Positions 45,290-56,600 of a stretch of DNA of 64,000 nt are shown here, in pieces. Made by a program: the position numbers and the translations under genes. Under the pieces are notes generated by a model. That model saw only the letters and a program-made list of their open reading frames with translations, did not search any database and had not been told where the DNA came from. Every line of letters begins with the position of its first letter. Positions within the stretch are counted from its first letter, which is position 1. This DNA is from Owenia fusiformis (taxonomy: Eukaryota > Annelida > Polychaeta > Sabellida > Oweniidae), in the NCBI GenBank assembly GCA_903813345.2, contig CAIIXF020000002.1:17431467-17495466 (forward strand). Direction: 5' to 3'.

Positions 45290-45850
45290 CTTCGGTCAGA
45301 TTTAAATTTCTGATAACTTGTTGAAGATGATTTTGAAAAATAAATTGATTAATTTGAGGCAAGTTAAAAAAAGACCTTTTTTGACCCTGAGAAGGTCATT
45401 GAAGGTGAAATCTCAAATCTAAATCAGATTTGAACTTCTGAGAACTTGCAGATGATTTTTGAAAAAAATTGGTCAATTTGAAGCAAGATGAAAAAGACCT
45501 TTTTGACCTTGAGAATGTCACTGAAGGTCAGATCTTTTTTGGCCTTAAGGATGTCATTGAAGGTCAAATCTATAGTCAGATTTGAACTGTTGTGAACTTG
45601 TAGATGACTTTGAAAAAAAATTCTATTCCTTTTTTGACCTTGAGAAGGTCGTTGAAGCTCAAATTTCAAATTTAAAGTCAGATTTGAACTTCTGATAACT
45701 TGAACATGATTTTGAAAAATAATTGGTCGGAAGCAAGTTGAAAAATACCTTTTTGACCTTTTTTTACCTTGAAAAGGTCATTGAAGGTCAAATCTTAAAT
45801 ATAAAGTCAGATATGAACTTCTAAAAACATGTGGATGATTTTGAAAAAAA
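45290..45850. repeat. Tandem units with GACCTTGAGAAGGTCATTGA
   Basis: About five units of roughly 110 bp with the landmarks GACCTTGAGAAGGTCATTGA, AAGTCAGATTTGAACTTCTG and GATGATTTTGAAAAA. Related to 5880-6110. Confidence 0.65.
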
Positions 45851-48036
45851 ATGAAGTCAGTCTAAACAGTATTTGTTAAGTTATTGGAAGTTGTAAGAAT
45901 TACAGTACTATAGCAAATATGTACCTGGTATTTTTAAAATCGCATTCTCTTAAAAGCACACAGTTCCAATGAGCACACATGCAACTCTTATGATGAATAT
46001 GGTCTCAAGAAAACACAAAGTTGAACACATTAGTTTATTAAGATTATTTTGTATATGTGCCAATTTGAATCTCTCATTATCCCCTCAATTTCAATTTTGG
46101 GAGTGCATATTGCGCTCACCAGATAGAATATGGTAAATGCAATTTTAGTGGCCCACCCCATAATATATTATGAGGTTATATAATGGTTGATCACACTACC
46201 CTACCTCGATAGCGCATGCGCGAATTTTTGGGCTTTCAACCACGTCGCTTTTGAGTATTTCGACTGCTTAGTCAAAAGGTTAATACGTTTGGTGCTCGGA
46301 GTGAGTCAATATTGCTATTCGCTGAACTTTAGTGGTGCAATAGTGAAGTCCATGTTCCAAGTTATATGATAGTTGAAGAAAGAATGTAAATAATATCGTT
46401 TTAAATTTTAAAATATTTAATATGTCATAGTACACGGTACACAGATGCAAAAGTTGATCAATACAGGGTACAAGGAATGTAAATTGCTCAATAGTACAGG
46501 GAGCGAGAAAGTAAGCTGATTATACAGACATACTATGTCCCGATCTCATGTACATTTACGTTGCAAACAGTGAAAATAATGCTAAAAAGGCCGCCTGTTG
46601 ATGCTTTGAGGTGTCATCAATTGTTATTTAATCCAAATAAAGTAAACATTATTTTGTAGATTTAGACACGGGCTTTCAGGTCGTATACTAGTATGCATTT
46701 TAGTCATTAAAAAGAACGCTAGATTATACGTGTTACTAGGGTATCAATTTAAAATGAAATAACGAAATTAAATATGAACAAGTTAATGATATGATAACTA
46801 TCCGCTATCAGGATTAATGACTATCCGCTATTCAGAATAATTAAAATTGCCTGAACTACATGTAAAGAATCGTTCTATATAATCCTTGAATGGTCTAATT
46901 CACTACCGTCCTCAAAAAACGATCATTTAAAATATTTTGTTCAAAATACCCCCACCATGCCACGAATTGAGAGCATTTTGTTCTTCACGATTTTCGCTGA
47001 TATGACATCGTATTTCTCTATAATTGTAAAAAAACTAATACCAGATCGATGTAGTCTTATATGACGTGTTGAATGTCAGATGTTTTTGGATGGTATCTGC
47101 TCCAGTGATTTTGCATTTAATCATTAAACGCTCATCACAAGACACCTCGAAACAAACATTATCCTCTTTGTGACAAGAGGAAAAATGTTTCACAACATGT
47201 TATGCCTTACGGCAAAGTAAAGATACATTTCTGGGACGACGTTTTTTGCATCTTAAGATTTTAGAAAAACAATTAATTCACAAAAATACAGTTGAATAAC
47301 ATACTGGAAAACGTATCCACATATAACACGATGACACGCAGTTTAAATAACAGTTAACTGTTTTTTTTGTTACATATCAATGTAACATTTTCGAAGGGAA
47401 ACTTGCATGTTCCCTGTACGTTGATAGATTTACTGAAATGTATCGTGTATTGCATTGAGTTTTGCTTCACTGCGCCCACTATTATCTATCTTTGCCTATA
47501 GTGGTTTTTTGCCAACAATATTCTACAAACTGCTTGATTAATCAATTCTATGTCTGGTAGAATACTAGAAATAAATATAAAATGTATTTTACATTCAGAA
47601 ATATGGAATTAAACCCACGTCCTCCATTTGCAACTTAGCTGTACCCTGTTTCCTTTTTAAACGTGGTCACGTGGTAGGGTAGTGTGTTGATAGTGCTTTA
47701 TATCGTGTTTATACTCAAGTGAGTATATGATATATTCACAAGTGACTGAGGGAACGAGTATATCATATACTCACTAGAGTATAACGATCCATTATGTGAT
47801 CTTATTATCCCACCCTAATCTTTAATCAATAATCTTTAATCAATAAAAGGTTAATCAAAATTCAGCAGTTGTATATCAAGTTGACGATTTGTATACGCCG
47901 CCCAGGAGTTGAATACGCTATTCAGGAGTTGTATATCATTCTCAAGAGTTATGTATAGATGAGTGTTGGTTTTATATTGCAGTTTAATACAATCATATAA
48001 AGCTCTTAGGGTGGGATAACAAGAAATATATCATAC

Positions 48037-48117
48037 CAGTTTTTTCTCTATGAGAATTTTCTCCATCATTTGAGGAACATTTATACCAGAGAGCACATCC
48101 TGGATGGATTCCCCACT
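48037..48117 (-). CDS. Unrecognised gene exon 2
   Basis: Acceptor TATATTCTAG ends at 48118; donor GTATGA starts at 48036. 27 codons, SGESIQDVLSGINVPQMMEK then ILIEKKL. Both splice sites and phase fit exon 1. Confidence 0.55.
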
Positions 48118-48633
48118 CTAGAATATAAGACATCAACAGTAAATAAATCTTCACATTCTAGCCCCTTGCCAGCTTTTGCCAAGGTCGAGTTCAATTTTTT
48201 AAAATTCCATTTCCATGGGTTTCACATTTTGCTATTTTTGCAAAATCACACAGAATGGTGAGAATTAGAGAGATTCTTAGGGGCAAAGGGGTGAGGACCC
48301 CTTAACCCCCCCCCCCTCCCAAACTTCTGGCTTGACAATCCAAAGTACAGCATTATGTTTTTTCACTTAAAAGAGCCCCAATAATATGAATTCTGATTTG
48401 AAAGGCAGTGCATGTGTTTATCAGACTTATTGATATTACATTACCTCGTTCATGTCATGGTGTGACTGTTTATTAGTTAACCTTCTGAAGACATCTGATG
48501 TTGAACCTGTGGTGGTCACCATTGTGGCATTACATCCAGTACCTATGGTGCTAACATCTATATCAGTAGGCTCCTTCACAATGAAATGTGTTCCAGGTCC
48601 ATTTTTCATTCTTGTCTTTGCGCTGCTTGTCAT
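48037..48633 (-). CDS. Unrecognised gene, first two coding exons
   Basis: Join (minus) 48633..48445 and 48117..48037, phase 0; continues downstream. Starts with a genuine ATG (AAAATGACAAGC). 90 residues so far: polar, Thr/Ser-rich N-terminus (FIVKEPTDIDVSTIGTG; VTTTGSTSDVFRRL), then SGESIQDVLSGINVPQMMEK and ILIEKKL, which looks helical. No signal peptide or membrane helix, so probably cytosolic. I do not recognise the family. The ATG lies 153 bp after the DPH3 stop on the same strand. Confidence 0.6.
48445..48633 (-). CDS. Unrecognised gene exon 1
   Basis: 63 residues from ATG; ends HHDMNE before donor GTAATG (48444). Phase 0. Confidence 0.6.
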
Positions 48634-48785
48634 TTTGAATCAAATCTTTATATTTGATTTGAATATACTTTAGTATTCAATCAGGTTTACTTTACATAAT
48701 ATAAGTTTTAGAGTGAATCCAGAATGTCCAAAAATACTGATGGGGCTAAATATTTCAGTTCAGTTTCAGTTAACTGATGTAATGT

Positions 48786-48848
48786 TTAAGCTTTCTCAAG
48801 TTCAGGTTTACTTGGGGCTGCAATCTCTTCCCCAACCATAAAGTCCTC
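48786..48848 (-). CDS. DPH3: DPH3 exon 3
   Basis: Acceptor ACATTTCAG ends at 48849. 20 codons and TAA. EDFMVGE corresponds to the DQFVCGE stretch known in the family. Confidence 0.9.
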   Translation of the reverse strand, partial: EDFMVGEEIAAPSKPELEKA

Positions 48849-50613
48849 CTGAAATGTTAAGTAAATATAATGAAATCATGCGCCTATATTTTTCTCTATG
48901 TTTGAATTAACTACTGGCTTATCTTCTAAATATTTCATTTAAACCACTGGGAAGAATTGAACTGATAGAACTATGCAGACACAATTTGAAGAAAGCCCAG
49001 AACTCCAGGAGTGAGGAGGAAAATTATCAATAAATGGTGTACAGTATAGATGGTTTGGCAGCATTTCCAGTAAGGGGATAGTCTTGGATGAAACTTCAAC
49101 CTAGGTGATAGCTTCGCAGAGTGGTAGGAAGTTCTTTTTTGAGGGGTTAGCCCCCCCCCCCACCCCCCAAAACACCCCACCCTGAGGGAAAACATGTTCA
49201 CACTAAATAACCTTAGATATTTTGATGTTTGTAGATGACATACATAGATATTATATATATATGAATCATTTGCAGTATAATTGATGCTGATCACTCCTAA
49301 AGAATTTGAATATTAGTACATAGTATGTACCCCAGGGGGCAAATTCGTGACCTATTTTCTTATTATTTTGATGGTAATTTTTCAATTAGACAATGTAAGA
49401 GGTTGAAAAAAATCATTGGAAGTGCCCAATAGCAGGATTAGTAATCCTGAAAGATGCAAAGCAATTGAAGAGGTAGGAGCTGAGAAAAAAAACTGTGGAT
49501 TTTTCGAAAAATTTGACATTTTTGACAGCTGGATTTTGTGTATGACTATAGCTGACCCCTTTAGTTTCTAGCTCCATCCCTCTAGGATGATATTATGGTT
49601 TAATAGTGTGGAACTAAGATGTAAAACATAAATTAGATGGGTTTTAAGGAAGTTGAAGGTTTTAAACAAGTCCAAAATTTGAAAAATTGTAAATATAAGG
49701 TTTCATATTTACAAATTACAGATATAGCCATGGCTGACCCTATAGTTTCTAGATCCATCCTCTGTGATGATATTTATGGTTTTGCAGTGTGAGACTAAGA
49801 TATAAAACACGATTTAGATGGGTTATAAGGAAAATAAAGGTTTTAAACAAGTCCAAAATTTGAAAAGTTGTAAATATAAGGTTTCAAATTTACGAATTTC
49901 AGGTATTGGGATGACCCTTATAGTTTTTACATCCAAACCTTTTTGATGAAATATATAGTTATAGAGTGAGGAACTAAGATGTAAAACATACCCAAGATGA
50001 ATTTTAAGGAAGTTTAAGGTTTTAAACAAGTGCAAATTTGAAAAATTGAGAAATATCAGGTCTCAAATTCACATAATTCAGATACAGCCTTGGATGAGCC
50101 CTTATAATCGAAGGTTAGGAGCATAAAAGTATCAACTATGATCTCATAAGTTAGAGACCAGGTGTACAATATATTCCTACTGCAGCAGTTAGTCTTCTGC
50201 AACAGATGGAGTGAAAAGTCATGAACTAGAGGAGATAGGGGTAATTTCAGACACAGGGCATTGCCAGACGATCTTCAATAATTCTTTGTTTTATATGGTT
50301 TCTTTATTGAAACTTCATATTAGACACATCATATTATCAGGCCTGTCAACTGTCGCGCAATTTGCGTATTTGTCACGCATTTGCTGAAGAATTTGAAGTC
50401 ACGCCAGTTATTTTTGCGTGACAGAAAATGTCACGCAAATACGCATTTTACCTGGTAATTGTCAAGCAAAAATATTTGTGTAGAAAATTTTCTAAAAAAG
50501 ATCGTCTACACAGCAAAAATACGAACGACGGGAAAAAAACGTACGTATTTCGTTCGGACTTTTCACGCGAATTACAGATATGTCACGCATTCCGTTAGAA
50601 ATTTTTTGTACCT

Positions 50614-50646
<33 letters not shown>

Positions 50647-53600
50647 TTGATTGATTTTTGAAACGCGAGCGTAGCGAGCGCAAAAAATTTGAGGTGTTGA
50701 AATTTTGGCAAGATGTAATAAACTTTAAACCAAGGTGTTGAAAACTTTGATCAAGGTGTTCAGATTTGGACCAAGGTGTCCACATTTTGAGGGGAGGTGT
50801 TCAACATTTCCAAGTCACTCATGTTAGGTGTTCCCAAGTTGACAGGCCTGTATTATAGATGTGGTGCTATATATTGTAAAAAGTCAAACAATGCCCCAGA
50901 TTTTCACCCGCTACCAAGGGTTTGTCCGGGAATGCCCTGTGATCCAGAAACAATAGGGGTCAGCCATGGCTATACCTGAAATTTGTAAATTTGAAACCTT
51001 ATATTTACAAATTTTCAAATTTTGGACTTGTTTAAAACCTTGAACTTCCTTAAAACCCATCTAAATTATGTTTTGCATCTTAGTTCCACACTGTAAATCC
51101 ATAGATGGTTTTAAAATGTGCCACTATTGTTGACGGATGGATTGATGGACGCACTGACGGACGGACGGACGCACGCACGCATGGACAGACGGACAGACAA
51201 GTGACTGATTGCAAAAGCTCACCATGTGAGCTAATAAAAAGTAAGATTAATAATAAGCTCTCTTGGTAAGCTAAAAATCATTCCATTTCGCCATTAACAC
51301 AGTTCTTATCAGAAATTAAATTCAGAGTGGAAATAGAATTTAAATCTAGCGCATTTCAAGAAATAATATCCCTTCATCGTACTTACTGGATCGTATATAA
51401 CTTTAACTATAAGTGAGCAGCTTGGACAGGTTGCCTCCTCCTCTCCAGTCTCAAGTTCCTCCTTGGAAAATAAAATAATGATAGTGTTTTGGATATGAAC
51501 TATTGGCTATTATCTATTTAATATTTTGTTCATGCTTTCACATAATGTTTTTGAGTCATATAAATTACCTTAATAAAATACCTTAGATGCTTTGGAATCG
51601 ACATAGATAGACCAGAACAACGGCAACGCCATAGCGTAGCGAATCCCATCGAACAGAAATGGCTGGCATTTTTAGAAACAAAATATATAGCAAATATCAT
51701 AAAATAACACACATAAGAAAGGCCACCATTTTCAAAATGGTTGCTCACAAGCCAAGTTATCATCAGAAAAAGTAATATGCTTTTTTTTATCGTATTCACA
51801 TACCAAATATGAACAAAATCGCTCCACTACTTTTCTAGTTATAGTAAAATACTTTAAAATGGTGGCCATTTTTCAAAATGGCCGCCTTCTACCAAAAGTG
51901 TCATTAGACAGTGTGCCATGCTTATAGTATTCACATACCAAATATGAACAAAATCGCTCCACTACTAATTTTCATGTTACAGCAAAAATCGTAAAATAAT
52001 GAGTAAAGGCTGAGTAAAATACGTTTAAATATGTTTAAACCTTCTACCAAAAGTGTCATTAGACAGTGTACCATGCTTATAGTATTCACATACCAAATAT
52101 GAACAAAATCGCTCCACCACTTTTCGAGTTATAGTAAAATATGTTAAAATGGTGGCCATTTTTCAAAATGGCCGCCTTCTACCAAAAGTGTCATTAGACA
52201 GTGTCCCATGCTTATAGTATTCACAAAGCAAATATGAACAAAATCGCTCCACTACTTTTTGAGTTATAGTAAAATATGTTAAAATGGCGGCCATTTTTCA
52301 AAATGGCCACCTCCTACAAAAAGTGTCATTAGACAGTGAGCTATGCTTATAGTATTCACATACCAAATATGAACAAAATCGCTCCACTACTTCTTGAGTT
52401 ACAGCAAAAATCGTAAAATAACGAGTAAAGGCGTCCATTTTTCAAGATGGCTGCCATATGCTTCTTTAATATCTACATTTCTAGCTTTATCAATGTCCTA
52501 TATAATTTTTTTACATTTAAAACATATTGCTATTACAGTTTTACATATTGCACCTAATTTACTGCAAAATCAGCACTAAAATGGCCGCCATTTTGAAATG
52601 AGCGGCTTTCGTGCAGAACTTCTACCCCCATGAGGTATATGTGTACAAAACATGAACAAAATCGGGCCAACAGTATTTGAGTTATTGGCCGGACGGATGG
52701 ACGGACGGACGAACAGATGGATGGACGGACAGACGGAGGCGTTCCCTATATCCCTCCGAACTCCGTTCGATGGGATAAAAATTTTGTTTCCTAAATTGTT
52801 CTGAAATGTGATTAAAATACTAAATGTATAGGTCGACTGACTAAAAAGACGGGCATCTGGCACAAGGTCTCGAACAAGACATGTCAATCTTAAAATTCCT
52901 GGGAAGTTTACCCTTCTATTAGTTTACCCAGTAGTTATTTTGGCCACCCACACTCTTAGATTGAGCCAAGCATTGCATGATTTGAAGCAATTTTTACCAA
53001 TTTTGCAAACGGTTACTCAGTTACTCTTGCACTTTACATAGTTCAACTTATATGCGAATACACCTGGCCCTGTACATGAATTTTATCCTTCACTTGTTTT
53101 AAGGAAAGGGGAATACCCCAGAATTCATAGATGCACACTTCTCTGATGTAAACTAGATCATTGATTGGCCAAGGGGGGTTCATCTGGGGTCATGGGAAAG
53201 AACCTCTTCTTTGTCTTAGTGTGAGAAAATCTGATCCGACCAATTCACTGGACATTGTGTGGGAAAAGAATACATACCAGCTCTGCCAAGGAGTTTGCTT
53301 ATTCTAGTAAGAGACCTGTCAATCGTTGTGAATGAGCAATGTTAGTTAATTTTATATAAATAAGTCCTTGTCTTCAAAACATATATGGGGGTGTACAGTT
53401 GTAAAAGGTAAACTCCCCTCTAAAATTTTGAAAAAAATATAAAGGTACACTTCCCTTAAAAGTTTGCTCACGAAAGTATCACTAGAAAAGTGAAAATAAT
53501 GAAAACAACAGGCAAAATTAATGGAAATGATTAAATTAACATGGAAAATTTGAAACATCCCTTAAAACAACAGGCGATTTTGTGAAAACAACATGAAAAT

Positions 53601-56600
53601 CGCCTGTTGCTAATGAAACCCTTGAAATGAAATAGGTACACTCCCCTCCAAAAGTTTTTAAACAATTGCAATCTAGTTTCAGTCCCCTCCAACATAATAC
53701 ACTGTATAATCGTTATATGCGCACTCCCCTCCAAAAGTTTGGAAAAAATTTTAATAGGTAAATTCCCCTCTCAAAAGTTTGTAAACAATTGTAGTAGGTA
53801 TACTACCCTCTAAAAGTATGGAAACAATTATAGAGGAACACTCCCCCAAAAAGTTTGGAAAGAAATGTAGTAGGTACACTCCCTCCAAAAGATTGGAAAC
53901 AATTGTAATACAAGGGCCGATCAAAAAGTTTCTTACTGTTGGCTCTAGATTTTATAATAAGAGGAGCTGGATGCTCAAACTTCTACATAAGACAGGGTAG
54001 TAAGTTTGCTTGAGACTGTCTGAGTTTCATTTAAATTGGTTCATTGCTAGTGACACAGAGTCAATACATATTTTCAATGATTGAATTAGGTGGAGCAGTG
54101 TTTTTTATAAAAAATTGGGCTAAGCGCAATTATAGATGCACTACCCTCCAATAGCTTTTAAACTCTCCAAATTTTGGGATGTTGGAAGTAATGCATTAAT
54201 TTGAGAGAACTTCAATGCAGTGAGTCATTGTGAGTCAATTTTTTTCATAAATGCGCGCATCAGCACATTATTTGGCTTCATTGGCACAAGATAAACGTTA
54301 TATGCTAGGTATATGTTATTTTTAAAATTTTATAACATCATTTAATATACAACTACCTGACAGAGGCAAATAACCACCTGAAAATTGGGCAGGTAGTTAT
54401 TTTGGCACCAGGCAAAAAATGTGAGTGTTGAGGCCTGAGTGTGGACCAAAAATAAACCTCAACCATCAAAAGTTGTCGCAATGAGCTTAATTCTAAGTTT
54501 CATGTCTCAAACTCTCCCAAGCGGTAGAAAAATAATTCCTGTTCAGTTTAAGGTACAGCTGGAAAGTAACATTTTGGTAAAGAATTGCTATACAGTGCAT
54601 ATATCAGGTAGAAAATAACATGTGCAGGTATAGCAATTTTTTACCAAAATGTTACTTTCAAGCAGAACCTTAAGTTGCACAATAAATGAATCCAAAGCTT
54701 AATACCTGCAAATGATGGATAAAAACCCTACCAAATCGAACAAATGTTTTCATGAATCGCCATCTCCGTGAGCCAAGGAGGATTGACTCCCAGAATGCAA
54801 CATCAGTAACCTTATTTACTCGTGACAGATTTCAAAATGGCGGAATGGCATTTTGAAAGTTGGCATGTGTCATGTTGCATTCTGGGAGCCAATCCACATT
54901 GCGGCGTCATCAGGCTCCAAAATAACCTCAACAATTGAAGAATCCACTTCAAATTTTAAGTTCTTATTTGTCATTATGGACACAAATTCCAATATATCTG
55001 GACTTACTAGGACGGAGAAAATAGAGCACTGAATTCACTGAGGTAAGAATTCATTACATGTGCGACAGCATGTAATTTTCATAGCTTTTGTAATTCTTTA
55101 TGTTCCCCACTGTAGCAATTTTTTACGAAAATGTTAAGCTTATTTTCCAGCTGTAATCTAGTGTAAGCTTACCTTAGGGTTACCTGTATTTTACAGGCAG
55201 GCAGGCGACCCAGGCGGGCACTTTTATTTTTTTCATAGAGGTGGTAGGATCAAAAACACATTCCAAAATTATTTTATTGCATGATTATGTTTGAGATTCT
55301 GCCATCGTTTAATATATATATATATTGCTAACCACAATTGGAAAAAGTTCCCTACATGAATTAAAAGTAACAAATTGTCGTTGAAAATATGAAATCGTGT
55401 TTACTGAACATGTGTAGGAGACTATGAATCCACTCTGAAATCCCACTATTTATGTGATGCTAAGTTGAACTAGCCTAGATTGTAAGCTTAACTTTTTACC
55501 AAAATACAGTGTAGATCTATTATTTTTCGAATCCGAAAATGGTCCAACAAATCTTTACAGTGTGCGGTGTAACGGTTTAAAACAACGTATCTCATACTTG
55601 AGTGGGTTTGGGGTAAATATCAACCGGGAATATATATCGTATCTGAGGAGCGGGCAGGATATATTGTATATGTCCCGCTCCAGGCCAAATGCGGGCAGAT
55701 ATAATATATCCATCCCGCTCTCGGGAATTTTTCAAAAGTTTAAAAAAGTTTAAATATCAAGTTTTAATTTTTTAATTGTAAAATTTAATTTTTTAAGTTT
55801 AAATGTTACAATTTCATTGTATTGAACAAAAAGAATATTACCAAAATGTTAAATATGAATATCTTGTCATTTGAAAAGGTGGAAAGGGTTATATCTAACC
55901 TAAACCCACTCAAGTATGAGATACACCAGTTATGCACGGTCGGTTTGGATACATGGAATATCCCTTGGGATATACAATACATCTTCCCTCGGTCCCTTCG
56001 GTCTCTCGGGAAGATATATTGTATATCCCTCGGGATATTCCCTGTATCCAAAACCTCCCAGTGCATAACCCCTATATATCTGACACCCTCTGCAGGTGCT
56101 TGTGTGACATACGTGCGTCAATCCCAAATACATATTGTAGCAGCAAATTGGAATCTGTTCAAATAAAACGAGAGCGATAGCGATGTATGGGTCTGGTCTA
56201 CTGCACGCTGATTGGTCAACAGTGATCAGTGAAGTCAGGGTCAAGTGAGGTCACCTGCTTGACCACTGAGAACATTAAATTTAGAGAAAATCGGGACAAA
56301 CTGAGCATGGCATAAGTAAACTGAACAATATTGCAAAATATTATACAGGATTTAAAAGCCGAAACTGTTTGGAAAGTTCCTAAATTTAGTGTAATTAAAA
56401 TCTTGACCGGAAGTTAAAAATCCAGTGTCCTTGACCTGACCGGAAGATGACAACAACAAGATAGGTCCAACAATATAATGCAGCAAACTCTTTGTCAAGA
56501 TCTGCTTGGAGAAAAAAGTTGCCTAGCCCTGATACCCCGGCCTGATACCATCGTGTAAGGCACTGAACGATACCATATGGTTGTTTGTTTTGTTGTTGGT

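Larger units (their letters stand above)
42510..48036. other. Non-coding stretch between PA14-like exon and unrecognised gene
   Basis: Later exons of the gene at 48633 and earlier exons of the sulfotransferase gene should lie here on the minus strand, but none was recognised. It holds the repeats at 42870 and 45290; 43860-43980 contains partial inverted similarity (AATTCCCATTACACATGGGAAAC). The rest is AT-rich. Confidence 0.4.
48849..51386. other. DPH3 intron 2
   Basis: 2.5 kb. It contains a C-run (49149-49168), tandem units (49540-50130), a TIR element (50341-50849) with a 29-base C-run at about 50617-50645, an inverted partial unit (50945-51110) and a (GGAC)n-type stretch ending in AAAGCTCACCATGTGAGC (51125-51235). 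Confidence 0.6.

Noticed and set aside
45424-45669. Minus-strand frame with repeated LTFSDILK
   Set aside because: Read-out of the GACCTTGAGAAGGTCA tandem repeat.
55806-56244. Overlapping frames on both strands with near mirror-image peptides
   Set aside because: They cover the hairpins at 55586-55923 and 55946-56062, so palindromy creates them.
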